Part shown: positions 35,144 through 44,542 of the stretch, one piece after another
Layout of the letters: each line of letters opens with the position of its first letter
Numbering within the stretch: position 1 is the first letter of the stretch
Assembly (NCBI RefSeq): GCF_016901015.1
Contig: NZ_JAFEUP010000007.1
Location: forward strand, 1-64,000
From: Zestomonas insulae
Lineage (GTDB): Bacteria > Pseudomonadota > Gammaproteobacteria > Pseudomonadales > Pseudomonadaceae
DNA: 64,000 nt
Direction: 5' to 3'
Made by a program: the position numbers and the translations under genes
Notes under the pieces: model-generated
Databases searched by the model: none
What the model saw: only the letters and a program-made list of their open reading frames with translations
What the model was told of the DNA's origin: nothing

Positions 35144-36139
35144 TCAGGGCTGGGCCGGCGCGGGGCGCTGGCGGGCGAAGAAGTCCCAGATGGCCTGGGG
35201 GCCGTCGAATGCGGAGAGGGTCGGGCCGAGCAGGCGCGGCGCGCGGAACGCGCCCTGGGGCAGCAGATGGCCGCCGCCGATCACCGAATACAGTGCCACT
35301 TCCGGGCGCCCCTCGGCGCGCCACTGGTCGAGGGTCACGCGCTGTTCGGGCTGCGCCGGGTCGTCCCACACCGTGCGGCTGCGCACCGCCTCGCGCGGGT
35401 AACCGTCGAGGGTGGCGAAGTACAACGCCGAGGCGTAGGAGCTTTGCACGCTGCCGCGATTGCCGAGGCCGAACAGGGTGACCACGCCGCCGTTGAACGG
35501 GTTGATCGGGTCGCGCGTGCCGTTCATCAGCAGCACCGCCGTGGCACCGCCGCTCGGCTGGCAGGCCTGGTTGTCGTCGCTCGGCAGGTTGGCCGCCACC
35601 GCGGCGACGCCGGCCAGCAGGTTCGGCTGCTCGAGCGCCAGGCGCAGGCCGAGGTGGCCGCCGTTGGAATAGCCGACCAGGAAGGCGCGTCGGGCGTCGG
35701 CGCCGTACTGCTCGGCGAAGCGGCCGATCAGCGCGGCGATCAGGCCCTTGTCGTCGATGTTCTCGGCGCGCGCCGGGTAATCGGCGGTGCGCCGGCAATC
35801 GTTCCAGTTGTTCTGGTAGCCCTGCGGGTAGACGACGATGAAACCGTGCTGGTCGGCCAGGCGCTCGAAGGCGTAGCCGCTGAAGGTGCGGATGTCGTCG
35901 ATGGTCTGCAGCGAGCCGTGCAGGACGAACACCAATGGCGCGTGCGCCGGCAGCTTGGCCGGCACGTAGTAGGCGTAGTCGCGCGCCGTCCCGCCGAGCA
36001 CGAGCCGGTCGTGCTGCAGACTGGCACTGAGTGGCGGCACGGCCGGGACCGGCGCATGCAGGAAATACAGGTAGGCCGCAGCCGCCAGGGCCGCGGCAGT
36101 CAGCAGGATGTACCAGGCCGTTCTTATTGTTCTCACCAT
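35144..36139 (-). CDS. PHB depolymerase-family (LpqC-like) alpha/beta-hydrolase
   Basis: A 331-residue hydrolase with an N-terminal membrane anchor or uncleaved signal (WYILLTAAALAAAAYLYFL). Its alpha/beta-hydrolase domain resembles poly(3-hydroxybutyrate) depolymerase and feruloyl esterase: APLVFVLHGSLQTIDDI, GFIVVYPQGYQNNWNDC and the nucleophile elbow FLVGYSNGGHLGL (Ser in GxSxG). A catalytic His is likely in VIGGGHLLPQG. It is probably exported or periplasm-facing. It is not part of the PAO1 order I remember and appears inserted between the PA5186- and PA5187-type genes. The start at 36139 has only a weak GGGGA upstream. Confidence 0.82.
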   Translation of the reverse strand: MVRTIRTAWYILLTAAALAAAAYLYFLHAPVPAVPPLSASLQHDRLVLGGTARDYAYYVPAKLPAHAPLVFVLHGSLQTIDDIRTFSGYAFERLADQHGFIVVYPQGYQNNWNDCRRTADYPARAENIDDKGLIAALIGRFAEQYGADARRAFLVGYSNGGHLGLRLALEQPNLLAGVAAVAANLPSDDNQACQPSGGATAVLLMNGTRDPINPFNGGVVTLFGLGNRGSVQSSYASALYFATLDGYPREAVRSRTVWDDPAQPEQRVTLDQWRAEGRPEVALYSVIGGGHLLPQGAFRAPRLLGPTLSAFDGPQAIWDFFARQRPAPAQP

Positions 36140-36201
36140 GCGTCCCCAATCAGTAGCGGCGCCCCCACGCGGCGATCCGCGGATCGCCGCGCCGCGCCCG
36201 G

Positions 36202-37992
36202 TCACAACGCGAAGCTGTCCTCCGGCATCGCCATCAGGCACGCCGCGCCGCCGAGCAGCGCCTCGCGGTGGCCGCTGGCGCGCGGCAGCACGCGGCGCAC
36301 GAAGAATTCGGCGCTGTGCAGCTTGGCCTGATAGAAGGCCGTTTCGCCAGTGCCGGCGTCCAGCGCATCTTGCGCGCGAGCAGCCGCCTGCAGCCAGAGG
36401 CCGGCGAGCAGCACGTAGGACGAGTAGGCGAGGAAGTCCACCGACATCGCGCCGATCTCCTGCACGTCGCGCTGGCTGGCGGCGATCACTTCGCTGCTCA
36501 GCTCACGCCACTCGCCAAGGCGCGCCTGCACCGTCTGCGCCAGTCCGCGCAGCGCCGGGCGGTCGAGTTGCTGGTCGCACAGCGCGCTGAATTCGGCCTG
36601 CAGCGCGGACAGCTCCGCGCCGCCGTCGCCGAGCAGCTTGCGGCGGATCAGGTCGAGCGCCTGGATGCCGTTGGTGCCCTCGTACAGCTGGGTGATGCGG
36701 CTGTCGCGCATCAGCTGCTCCATGCCCCACTCGCGGATGAAGCCGTGGCCGCCGTACAGCTGCACGCCGAGGCTGGCGACTTCCTGGCCCATGTCGGTGA
36801 AGAACGCCTTGACGATCGGGATCAGCAGCGCCGCGCGCTTGCCGGCAGCCTTGCGGGCCGCGGCGTCCGGGTGGCCGTGCTCGAGGTCGAGCTGGCGCGC
36901 GCAGTAGGCGGCGAGCATGCGACTGCCTTCGGTGAGGGTCTTCTGGGTCAGCAGCATGCGCCGCACGTCCGGGTGGACGATGATCGGGTCGGCCGCCTTG
37001 TCCGGCTGCACCGCGCCGGCCAGGCCGCGCGACTGCAGGCGCTCGCGGGCATAACGCAGGCCGCCCTGGAACGCCGCTTCGGCGATGGCCAGGCCCTGCA
37101 GGCCGACCTGGAAGCGCGCGTCGTTCATCATGGTGAACATGCACGCGAGGCCCTGGTTGGCCTCGCCGATCAGCCAGCCGGTGGCGCCGTCGAAGTTCAT
37201 CACGCAGGTCGAGGCGCCCTTGATGCCCATCTTGTGCTCGATGGCGCCGCAGGACAGCGCGTTCTTCGCGGCGAGGCTGCCGTCGGCGTTGGCGACGAAT
37301 TTCGGTACCAGCAGCAGGCTGATGCCCTTCACCCCGGCCGGCGCGTCGGGCAGACGGGCGAGCACCAGGTGGACGATGTTGTCGGTGAGGTCCTGCTCGC
37401 CGCCACTGATGAAGATCTTGTTGCCGCTGACCTTGTAGCTGCCGTCTGCCTGCGGTTCGGCCTTGGTGCGCAGCAGCGCCAGGTCGGTGCCGGCCTGCGG
37501 CTCGGTCAGGCACATGGTGCCGGTCCATTCGCCGCTGACCATCTTGCTCAGGTAGTCGGCCTTGAGCGCTTCGCTGCCATGCTTGTGCAGGGCCAGTACG
37601 GCGCCTTCGGTGAGCCCGGAGTAGATGCGGAACGACAGCGACGAGGCCATCAGCATCTCGTGGAAGCTCGCCGAGACCAACTGCGGGAAGCCCTGGCCGC
37701 CGAACTCGACCGGGCCGTTCATGCTCGCCCAGCCGTTGTCGACGAACTGCCGGTAGGCGTCGCGGAAGCCTTGCGGGGTGGTCACCGCGCCGTCCTGCAG
37801 GCGGCAGCCTTCCTCGTCGCTGTTGCGATTCAGCGGGGCGACCACTTCGCCGGTGTAGCGCGCCGCCTCGTCGAGCACGCCGTCGATCAGTTCGCGGTCG
37901 AGGCCGTTGCCGAGCAGCTCGCAGTGCGCGCTGACGTCGAACAGTTCATGCAGGACGAAGCGCATGTCGCGCAGGGGGGCCTGATAGCTCAT
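36202..37992 (-). CDS. Acyl-CoA dehydrogenase (FadE-type, ~600 aa)
   Basis: A 596-residue FAD-dependent acyl-CoA dehydrogenase of the larger subfamily with a C-terminal extension. The N-terminus MSYQAPLRDMRFVLHELFD is typical. The signature MCLTEPQAGTDLALLRTKA, FISGGEQDLTDNIVHLVLAR, a catalytic Glu region in LYEGTNGIQALDLIRRKL, and YGGHGFIREWGMEQLMRD are present. It introduces the trans-2 double bond in acyl-CoA during beta-oxidation. Its start overlaps the upstream 3-hydroxyacyl-CoA dehydrogenase stop by 4 bp, so both are co-expressed. Confidence 0.94.
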   Translation of the reverse strand: MSYQAPLRDMRFVLHELFDVSAHCELLGNGLDRELIDGVLDEAARYTGEVVAPLNRNSDEEGCRLQDGAVTTPQGFRDAYRQFVDNGWASMNGPVEFGGQGFPQLVSASFHEMLMASSLSFRIYSGLTEGAVLALHKHGSEALKADYLSKMVSGEWTGTMCLTEPQAGTDLALLRTKAEPQADGSYKVSGNKIFISGGEQDLTDNIVHLVLARLPDAPAGVKGISLLLVPKFVANADGSLAAKNALSCGAIEHKMGIKGASTCVMNFDGATGWLIGEANQGLACMFTMMNDARFQVGLQGLAIAEAAFQGGLRYARERLQSRGLAGAVQPDKAADPIIVHPDVRRMLLTQKTLTEGSRMLAAYCARQLDLEHGHPDAAARKAAGKRAALLIPIVKAFFTDMGQEVASLGVQLYGGHGFIREWGMEQLMRDSRITQLYEGTNGIQALDLIRRKLLGDGGAELSALQAEFSALCDQQLDRPALRGLAQTVQARLGEWRELSSEVIAASQRDVQEIGAMSVDFLAYSSYVLLAGLWLQAAARAQDALDAGTGETAFYQAKLHSAEFFVRRVLPRASGHREALLGGAACLMAMPEDSFAL

Positions 37993-39230
37993 GCGCGGCC
38001 CTCCTTCACGTCAGCGAAGCGCTTGCCGTCGGCCACCAGCCGATCGATCAGCGCCGCCGGCTGCCAGTGGCTGCCGAACTGAGCCTGCAGCTGCAGCAGG
38101 CGCTCGCGCACCGTCGCCAGGCCCTGGGCGTCGGCCCAGCTCATCGGCCCACCGACCGCGGCAGGGAAGCCGTAGCCGTTGAGGTAGACCAGGTCGACGT
38201 CCTGGCTGGTGGCGGCGATGTTCTCTTCGAGAATCTTCGCGCCTTCGTTGACCAGCGCCAGCACGCAGCGCTCGACGATCTCCTCGGCGCCAATGTCGCG
38301 GCGCTGGAAGCCCAGGCCCTCGGCGACGCGCAGCACCAGCGCATCGACTTCCGGGTCGTGCTCGGCCTGGCGGCTGCCCTCGGCGTAGGTGTAATAACCC
38401 TTGCGCGCCTTCTGGCCGAAGCGGCCGAGCTCGCACAGCGCGTTGTCGACCTGCGCCAGCGGCGCGTCCATGCCCTTGCCGGACAGCTGGCGGGCGCGCC
38501 AGCCGAGGTCGATGCCGACCACGTCATACATGCGGAACGGGCCCATGGCGAAGCCGAAGCCCTGCAGCGCGGCGTCGATCTGATGCGGGTAGGCGCCTTC
38601 GAGGAGCATGCTGCGCGCCTCGCCGGAGTACTTCTCGAGCATGCGGTTGCCGATGAAGCCGTGGCAGTTGCCGGCCACCACGCTGACCTTGCCCATGCGT
38701 TTGCCGAGCGCCAGCGCGGCGTCCAGCACGGCCGGCGCTGTGGCCTGACCGCGGACGATCTCCAGCAGCTTCATGATGTGCGCCGGGCTGAAGAAGTGCA
38801 GGCCGAGCACCTGGCTGGGCCGCTGGGTGACTGCGGCGATCGCGTCGATGTCGAGGTAGGAGGTGTTGCTGGCGAGGATCGCACCCGGGCGCACGGCGGC
38901 GTCCAGGCTGCGGAAGATCTGCTGCTTGAGTTCGAGGTTCTCGTAGACCGCCTCGATCACCAGGTCGACGCCCTGCAGCGCCGCGTAGTCGCTGACCGGG
39001 GTGACCCGCGCCAGGCGCGCGGCCGCTTCGGCCTCGTCGATCCGTCCCAGGCGCTGGTTGTGCGCGTTGGTGTCGGCCAGCACGCCCATGGCCTGCTCGA
39101 GCATCTGCGGGTTGTTGTCGAGCCAGAGCACCGGCACGCCGGCGTTGGCCAGGCTCATGACGATGCCGCGGCCCATGGTGCCGGCACCGATCACCGCGGC
39201 CTGCTGAATGGAGAAGGGGGTGTGGCTCAT
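37989..39230 (-). CDS. 3-hydroxyacyl-CoA dehydrogenase
   Basis: A 413-residue NAD-dependent enzyme oxidising 3-hydroxyacyl-CoA to 3-ketoacyl-CoA. It has the Rossmann motif VIGAGTMGRGIVMSLANAG, ILASNTSYLDIDAIA, the catalytic His in GLHFFSPAHIMKLLEIVRG, and two C-terminal dehydrogenase domains. There is no enoyl-CoA hydratase domain, unlike FadB. It is the first gene of the operon, divergent from a LysR gene, with a palindromic repeat in the gap between them. Confidence 0.93.
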   Translation of the reverse strand: MSHTPFSIQQAAVIGAGTMGRGIVMSLANAGVPVLWLDNNPQMLEQAMGVLADTNAHNQRLGRIDEAEAAARLARVTPVSDYAALQGVDLVIEAVYENLELKQQIFRSLDAAVRPGAILASNTSYLDIDAIAAVTQRPSQVLGLHFFSPAHIMKLLEIVRGQATAPAVLDAALALGKRMGKVSVVAGNCHGFIGNRMLEKYSGEARSMLLEGAYPHQIDAALQGFGFAMGPFRMYDVVGIDLGWRARQLSGKGMDAPLAQVDNALCELGRFGQKARKGYYTYAEGSRQAEHDPEVDALVLRVAEGLGFQRRDIGAEEIVERCVLALVNEGAKILEENIAATSQDVDLVYLNGYGFPAAVGGPMSWADAQGLATVRERLLQLQAQFGSHWQPAALIDRLVADGKRFADVKEGRA

Positions 39231-39247
39231 TGTTGTTGTCCTCTCGT

Positions 39248-39386
39248 AAGTCCTGCCAAAGGCGGCTGCGCGTCGGCCAGGCGGCGTTGCAAGCGGGCTC
39301 AGGCGCTCATTTACACAGCGTAAACTCCGCGCCTTCGCCCGCTCGCGCCTTGCCTGGCGCTAGCTCGCGAGCCTTTGCTCAGGGCT
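39248..39386. repeat. Nested palindromic intergenic repeat, copy B
   Basis: This element shares an ordered series of blocks with copy A at 24965-25107: TGCGCGTCGGCCA, GGCGTT, GCTCATTTACA, CGTAAACTCCGC, CCTTG and CTAGCTCGC. Its outer arms (AGTCCTGCCAAAGGC and the complementary-type GCCTTTGCTCAGGGCT) and inner arms GCGGGC/GCCCGC also pair, with a central TTTAC/GTAAA. The arm sequences differ from copy A while pairing is kept, indicating selection on structure. Confidence 0.75.
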
Positions 39387-39472
39387 CTGCGCGCATAAAA
39401 AACCGGCAGACACCTTAGAGGAAGGCGCTACTATTTTTGAAATTTAGTCTTGTGATACTTCATATTTAGCAG

Positions 39473-40375
39473 ATGAATATCTCTAACTTCGATCTCAACC
39501 TGCTGCGCGTGCTCGACGCCCTGCTGCGCGAGCGCAACGTGTCGCGCGCCGCCGAACGCCTGGCGCTCAGTCAACCGGCAGTGAGCAACGCCCTCAACCG
39601 CCTGCGCGAACTACTCGACGACCCGCTGCTGGTGCGCGCCGGGCGCAGCATGCAGCCGACCCCGCGAGCGCTGAGCCTGGAGGCGCCGATCCGCGCCGCG
39701 CTGGCGCAGATCGAGCAGAGCCTGAGCGGCGCCGAACAGTTCGACCCGGCGCGCAGCCGCCAGCGCTTCAGCATTGCGATGACCGACTACGCCGAGCTGC
39801 TGTGCATGCCGCACCTGCTCAGCGAACTGGCCGAGCAGGCGCCGGGGATCAGCCTGGCAATCCAGCAGCTCGATCCGCAGCTGCCGGCCGAGGCGCTGGA
39901 CAAGGGCGACCTCGACCTCGCCGTGGGCCGCTTCGAAAGCCTGCCCGAGCGCTTCACCCGCCAGCCGTGGATGAGCGACAACCTGTGCCTGGTGGCGCGC
40001 CGCGACCACCCGCTGCTGCGCGAAGCACCGGACCTCGAGCGTTTCCTGCAGTTGCGCCATCTGTGGGTACACGGCGGCCAGACCCGCGGCATGGTCGACC
40101 AGTGGCTCGGCGCGCACGGCCTGCGCCGCGACATCCACTACACCACGCCGAACTACCTGCAGGCCGCGCACATCGCCGCCAGCACCGACCTGGTGGTGGT
40201 GCTGTCGACGCGCCTGGCCGAGCAGTTCACCGCGCTGCTGCCGCTCAGTCGCCATGCGCTGCCGCTCGACGTCGGCAGCTTCCAGCTGGACATCGTCAGC
40301 CTCACCCAGCGCCAGCGCGACGCCGCGCTGCAGTGGCTGATCGGACAAATCGCGGCGACCAGCCGCACACCGTAG
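39473..40375 (+). CDS. LysR-family transcriptional regulator
   Basis: A 300-residue regulator with the N-terminal HTH NISNFDLNLLRVLDALLRER and VSRAAERLALSQPAVSNALN, then a LysR substrate-binding domain. The sequence groups with the NodD/LinR/NahR-like subfamily, recognised by the FDLNLLRVLDAL opening. It is divergent from the 3-hydroxyacyl-CoA dehydrogenase operon, so it is the natural candidate regulator of that operon, and it corresponds to PA5189. There is little sequence for a ribosome binding site; the start ATG sits in A+T-rich promoter DNA. Confidence 0.92.
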   Translation: MNISNFDLNLLRVLDALLRERNVSRAAERLALSQPAVSNALNRLRELLDDPLLVRAGRSMQPTPRALSLEAPIRAALAQIEQSLSGAEQFDPARSRQRFSIAMTDYAELLCMPHLLSELAEQAPGISLAIQQLDPQLPAEALDKGDLDLAVGRFESLPERFTRQPWMSDNLCLVARRDHPLLREAPDLERFLQLRHLWVHGGQTRGMVDQWLGAHGLRRDIHYTTPNYLQAAHIAASTDLVVVLSTRLAEQFTALLPLSRHALPLDVGSFQLDIVSLTQRQRDAALQWLIGQIAATSRTP

Positions 40376-40407
40376 CCCACCCGGCAGCGCGCTGCCGGGC
40401 TGACGCC

Positions 40408-42585
40408 TTACTGCGGATAGTCGTTGAGCGAGATCACCCGGGTCTTGCCGACGCGGTGGCGGTAGATTTCGCGCAGGTACTTGATCGCCTTCTTCACGCT
40501 GTCGCGCGACAGGCGGATGTCGTTGATCGAGACGAACTTGCCCTCGTCGTGGATCAGCTCGCGGTACTTCTTCTCGTACATCGGCTTGATCGCGTACCAG
40601 TTGGTGTCGAGGATCTTCGCCGGGTTCTCGTGCTCGTTGAGCATGGCGTCGATGCGCTCTTCATCCAGTTCATCGGCGACGATGAAGTCGAGCATGGCGT
40701 TGTCCAGGCTGTCGTCGTAGCGGAACTGGTCGCGGGCGAAGCAGCGCTTGATGAAGGCGACGATCAGGGTCAGGAAGTCGTCGGACAGGCACGGGCTCTT
40801 GACGATCAGGGTGGTCAGCGAGAGGTTCGCCGAGGCGCCGATCACCAGCGCGTAGCGCTTCAGGGTGGTGTTGGGGAACAGGCTGTTGAGGTGGGTCTTG
40901 AGCCGGTTGAGGTCGATGTAGGAGAGCTTGTAGTCCTTGGGCAGCGAGACGATCGACACCACCGACGAGCAGTTCTTGAAGAAATGCAGGTCGCTCAGCG
41001 CGCTGGCGTCGTAGTTGCTCTTCTTGTAGCGGTCCAGCGCCTCGCGGTAGCGCTTGGCCTCGATCGGCAGCAGGCTGATGCCTTCGATGGCCTGGGTCGA
41101 TTTGTTGAAGTGCGGCAGGTCGATGGAACGGAAGAACAGGTCGTCGATGTCGAGCTTCGGCGGCTCTTTCTCGAACACCTTGAACTTCTCGGTCGGCGCC
41201 TTCTCGGTCTGCTCGGCCACCACCGACTCGGCGTAGGCCACCGCCACCGGACCGGCCAGGCTCATGAACAGGTCGTTGGCATCCAGGCGGATGGTTTCGC
41301 CGATGTCGATGCCGGCGCGGCGGAAGTAGGTCTGGTCGTAGTCGGTGGTCACCGCCTGGGCGGTGAGGATGTTGAAGATCTGCTGCGAGATGTACTGGTT
41401 GGCGTGGCGCTCCATGGCGTTCACGTCGATGTTGTGGCTGTGCGCGGCGTCGCTTTCCTCGGCGTAACGCATGATGTCGTTGGAGATCAGCATCATCGCG
41501 TTCCACGGGCGGATGCGGCGCATCACGCTTTCCTCGCCGGTCGTCTCGTTGTCGAAGTTGTAGGAGAAGTCCCACTCCTCGGACAGGTACTTGCACAGCA
41601 GCCGGCCGGCGTTGATGTGCAGCGCCTCGGACATCTCGATGCCCTGGTCAGAGATGTTCGGCAGGATGCAGATGCCGCTGGTGAAGATCGGCTCGAAGAC
41701 GAAGGAGTGCCCGCGGTTGTCCGCGCTGCTGCTCTCCTGCTTGGTCTCGAAGGTCTTGCTCATGTAGGCGAACTGCTGGGCCAGGCCGAATTCCGAGGCC
41801 ATGCCCGAGCCGGTACCACCGCCGGCGCTGAAGATGTAGAAGTACAGCCGCGACTGGTTGGCCTTGATGCCGCACGAGTCGATCAGGTAGCTGTGGATGA
41901 ACTTCCAGTCCGGGTTGGAGAAGCGCTGGGTGTCCTTGTTGAGGATGATCTTGGCCAGGTACTGGCCGAGGATCGGCGCGTTACCGGCGCCGCCGGCATG
42001 GACCTCGGAGAGGTCCATGATCTTCATCTTGCTGTAGTCCTCGAGGAAGCCGCCGGTCTCGGCCTTGCGCGAGAAGCGGATGCGTCCCTCGATGTCCTTG
42101 TCCAGGTCGCCGAGCATCACCAGCGGCTCGACCAGGAACACCGGCTTGGCGCCGCGCCCGGACGACAGGCGCAGGCTGCTCTTGATCCAGTTGGCCGGAC
42201 GCTGTTCGGTGGCCGGCTTGTCCTGGCTGCTGAACTCGTTGAGGTAGAACTTGCGCGCGTTGAACACCAGCGAGGCGACGTCCAGGGCGATGTTGGAGCC
42301 GCAGCGGCCGAGGCCGATCAGGCACACCGAGGGAAAATGCTGGCTGTTGCGCAACTCGTCGTTGCTGTCGTTGGGCAGCTTGGGGAACACCCGGGTGCGC
42401 AGGCCGTCGAGGTTCTCGAGGATGCGATCGATGTCGCGCTCGGTGAAGTACATGTACTGCTTGCCGCCGGCACTCAGCGCCGGTACGGCCAGGGCTTCGG
42501 CCAACCGCGGCTCGAGTTCAGTGTGGGCCAGCGTGGTGCGCGGCTCGGAAACAGTGGAGTCGGGTTTCTTTGTAGTTGTTTTCAT
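40408..42585 (-). CDS. Divergent tubulin/FtsZ-superfamily GTPase-like protein
   Basis: A 725-residue protein with the ordered motifs of the tubulin/FtsZ fold. A T1-like phosphate loop GLGRCGSN lies at residues 91-98, and the signature T4 loop GGGTGSG at 255-261. A segment WNAMMLISND (361-370) resembles FtsZ VIPND. A T7-like LDANDL (434-439) keeps the DxxD spacing of the FtsZ catalytic synergy loop, although the usual Asn before it is Arg. About 85 residues precede the fold, there is a large insertion between T1 and T4, and 270 residues follow. No membrane segment is visible. It is monocistronic, 32 bp convergent with lysR, and not in the PAO1 order. The function is unknown; cytoskeletal or membrane-remodelling roles are only analogies. 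Confidence 0.7.
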   Translation of the reverse strand: MKTTTKKPDSTVSEPRTTLAHTELEPRLAEALAVPALSAGGKQYMYFTERDIDRILENLDGLRTRVFPKLPNDSNDELRNSQHFPSVCLIGLGRCGSNIALDVASLVFNARKFYLNEFSSQDKPATEQRPANWIKSSLRLSSGRGAKPVFLVEPLVMLGDLDKDIEGRIRFSRKAETGGFLEDYSKMKIMDLSEVHAGGAGNAPILGQYLAKIILNKDTQRFSNPDWKFIHSYLIDSCGIKANQSRLYFYIFSAGGGTGSGMASEFGLAQQFAYMSKTFETKQESSSADNRGHSFVFEPIFTSGICILPNISDQGIEMSEALHINAGRLLCKYLSEEWDFSYNFDNETTGEESVMRRIRPWNAMMLISNDIMRYAEESDAAHSHNIDVNAMERHANQYISQQIFNILTAQAVTTDYDQTYFRRAGIDIGETIRLDANDLFMSLAGPVAVAYAESVVAEQTEKAPTEKFKVFEKEPPKLDIDDLFFRSIDLPHFNKSTQAIEGISLLPIEAKRYREALDRYKKSNYDASALSDLHFFKNCSSVVSIVSLPKDYKLSYIDLNRLKTHLNSLFPNTTLKRYALVIGASANLSLTTLIVKSPCLSDDFLTLIVAFIKRCFARDQFRYDDSLDNAMLDFIVADELDEERIDAMLNEHENPAKILDTNWYAIKPMYEKKYRELIHDEGKFVSINDIRLSRDSVKKAIKYLREIYRHRVGKTRVISLNDYPQ

Positions 42586-42822
42586 GGGGAATTCCCGCAG
42601 GGTAAGGCGGCGGCTGATCAGGGCTAACAGGCTGCTGTGGTGCAGGCCGGCAATATATACAAACTGCCATCACCTTTCGAGGCGGCCACACCGGCGCCCG
42701 CGCGATTGCCGCACGAGCGCTGTACCAGTGAAACTCCCCTGCCGTGCCGCGCCTTGCGCGCGACCCGGCGCTTGCCCCTCAGGGCGCGAGCCGACCTGCG
42801 GTCATGCCGCCCACACCGGCGG

Positions 42823-44319
42823 TCAGCCGAGCGCTTCCAGCGGCACCTCGCGCTTGCTCGCGACCTGCGGCGAGCTGAACTGCAGGTAGCCATCCTCGAC
42901 CTTGCCGAAGCGCAGCAGCGCCAGGTCGAGCAGGTAGTTCTGATAGAGCTTCCACGGCGAGCGGTCGCCCTGCTTGGGCAGCTGGTCGGCGACGCGCTGG
43001 ATGTAGCCGGAGTTGAGGTTGAGGAACGGCGCCTCGCCGATCGCGTCGGCACCGGCGCGCGGCGTGCACTGGCGCATGCCGATGGCGTCCATGTGGTTGA
43101 TCAGGCGGCAGAAGTACTCGCTGGACAGGTCGGCCTTGAGCGTCCAGCTGGCGTTGGTGTAGCCGAGCACCACCGCGGCGTTGGGCAGGTCGCGCAGCAT
43201 GATGCCGCGGTAGCCCATGCTCTGCGCGGCGTCGAACGGTGTGCCGTCGAGCGACACCTGCATGCCGCCGAACAGCACCAGGTCGAGGCCGGTGGCGCTG
43301 ACCACGATGTCCGCCGGCAGCTCGCTGCCGGACTTCAGGCGGATGCCGCCGGCGGTGAAGCTGTCGATCTGGTCGGTGACCACCGAGGCCTTGCCCTGGC
43401 GCAGCACCTTGAACAGGTCGCCGTCCGGCACCACGCAGACCCGCTCGTCCCACGGCTTGTAGCGCGGGCTGAAGTGGCGCATGTCGAAGTCCGCGCCGAG
43501 CTGGCGACGCGCCAGGCCGAGCAGCACCTTGCGCACCAGGTTGGGGAAGGCCTTGGCCAGGTTGAAGAACACCATCTGCATGGTCACGTTGCGCGCGCGT
43601 CCGAGGCGGTACACCCATTTCTCCGGCAGTACGCGGCGCAGCGCGTTGGAGATCACGTCCTCCTTGGGCAGGCTGATCACGTAGGACGGCGAGCGCTGCA
43701 GCATGGTGACGTGCGCGGCCTGGTCGGTCATCGACGGGATCAGGGTCACCGCGGTCGCCCCGCTGCCGATCACCACCACGCGCTTGCCGGCGTAGTCGAG
43801 TTGCTCCGGCCACAGCTGCGGATGCACGAAATGCCCCTGGAACTGCTCGCGGCCGGGGAAGTCCGGGGTGTAGCCGGCTTCGTAGCGGTAGTAGCCGGTG
43901 CACATCAGCAGGTACTGGCAGCTCAGTTTGACCGGCTCGGCCTCGTCGCCGCGCTGCACCTCCAGACTCCAGGTGGCGCTGGCGCTGCACCAGTCGGCCT
44001 TGAGCACCTTGTGGCGGTAGCGGATGTGCCGGTCGATGCCGTTCTCGCGCGCGGTTTCCTCGATGTAGCGGCGGATCGACGGACCGTCGGCGATGGCCTG
44101 CGGGTCGTTCCACGGCTTGAAGTTGTAGCCGAGGGTGAACATGTCCGAGTCGGAGCGGATGCCCGGGTAGCGGAACAGGTCCCAGGTGCCGCCCAGCGCG
44201 GCGCGGCCTTCGAGGATGGCAAAGCGCTTGCCGGGGCACTGCTGTTGCAGGTGATAGGCCGCGCCGATGCCGGACAGGCCGGCGCCAACGATCAGTACAT
44301 CCAAGTGTTCGGCAGACAT
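42823..44319 (-). CDS. Flavin-containing Baeyer-Villiger-type monooxygenase (EthA-like)
   Basis: A 498-residue FAD/NADPH monooxygenase. Two Rossmann motifs, LIVGAGLSGIGAAYHL (near residue 9) and VVVIGSGATAVTLIP (near 185), flank the Baeyer-Villiger fingerprint FxGxxxHxxxW, seen as FQGHFVHPQLW (about 160-170). GGTWDLFRYPGIRSDSDMFT resembles EthA of Mycobacterium. Such enzymes insert oxygen next to ketones or oxidise sulfur. The substrate is unknown. GAGGAG lies 8 bases before the start. It is divergent from the SMP-30-like gene, which could act on lactone products (inference). Confidence 0.92.
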   Translation of the reverse strand: MSAEHLDVLIVGAGLSGIGAAYHLQQQCPGKRFAILEGRAALGGTWDLFRYPGIRSDSDMFTLGYNFKPWNDPQAIADGPSIRRYIEETARENGIDRHIRYRHKVLKADWCSASATWSLEVQRGDEAEPVKLSCQYLLMCTGYYRYEAGYTPDFPGREQFQGHFVHPQLWPEQLDYAGKRVVVIGSGATAVTLIPSMTDQAAHVTMLQRSPSYVISLPKEDVISNALRRVLPEKWVYRLGRARNVTMQMVFFNLAKAFPNLVRKVLLGLARRQLGADFDMRHFSPRYKPWDERVCVVPDGDLFKVLRQGKASVVTDQIDSFTAGGIRLKSGSELPADIVVSATGLDLVLFGGMQVSLDGTPFDAAQSMGYRGIMLRDLPNAAVVLGYTNASWTLKADLSSEYFCRLINHMDAIGMRQCTPRAGADAIGEAPFLNLNSGYIQRVADQLPKQGDRSPWKLYQNYLLDLALLRFGKVEDGYLQFSSPQVASKREVPLEALG

Positions 44320-44542
44320 GAGGCACTCCTCGGCAGGTGGGTCCGTGGCCGGTCCGCCAATTCAAGACCGAAGCCGCGCTATCCGCCAGATTCGCCGGCG
44401 CCGCACGGTTTGTCCCCGACCCTAGGATGGGTAAGCGGCGCCTGGCGCAGCGGCAAAGTCAGCGCTTTGGCCTGCCGGGGAATTCGCCACGGCGCCGGCT
44501 TTCACTAGGCTTGCCGCAGACCACAAGAATAAAGGGATGCCC

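Noticed and set aside
39802..42627. 941-codon plus-strand open frame opposite the tubulin-like gene and running out of lysR
   Set aside because: It is the mirror of codon bias in the minus-strand gene and starts inside lysR in another frame; its Val/Glu/Arg/His-rich composition is typical of shadow frames.
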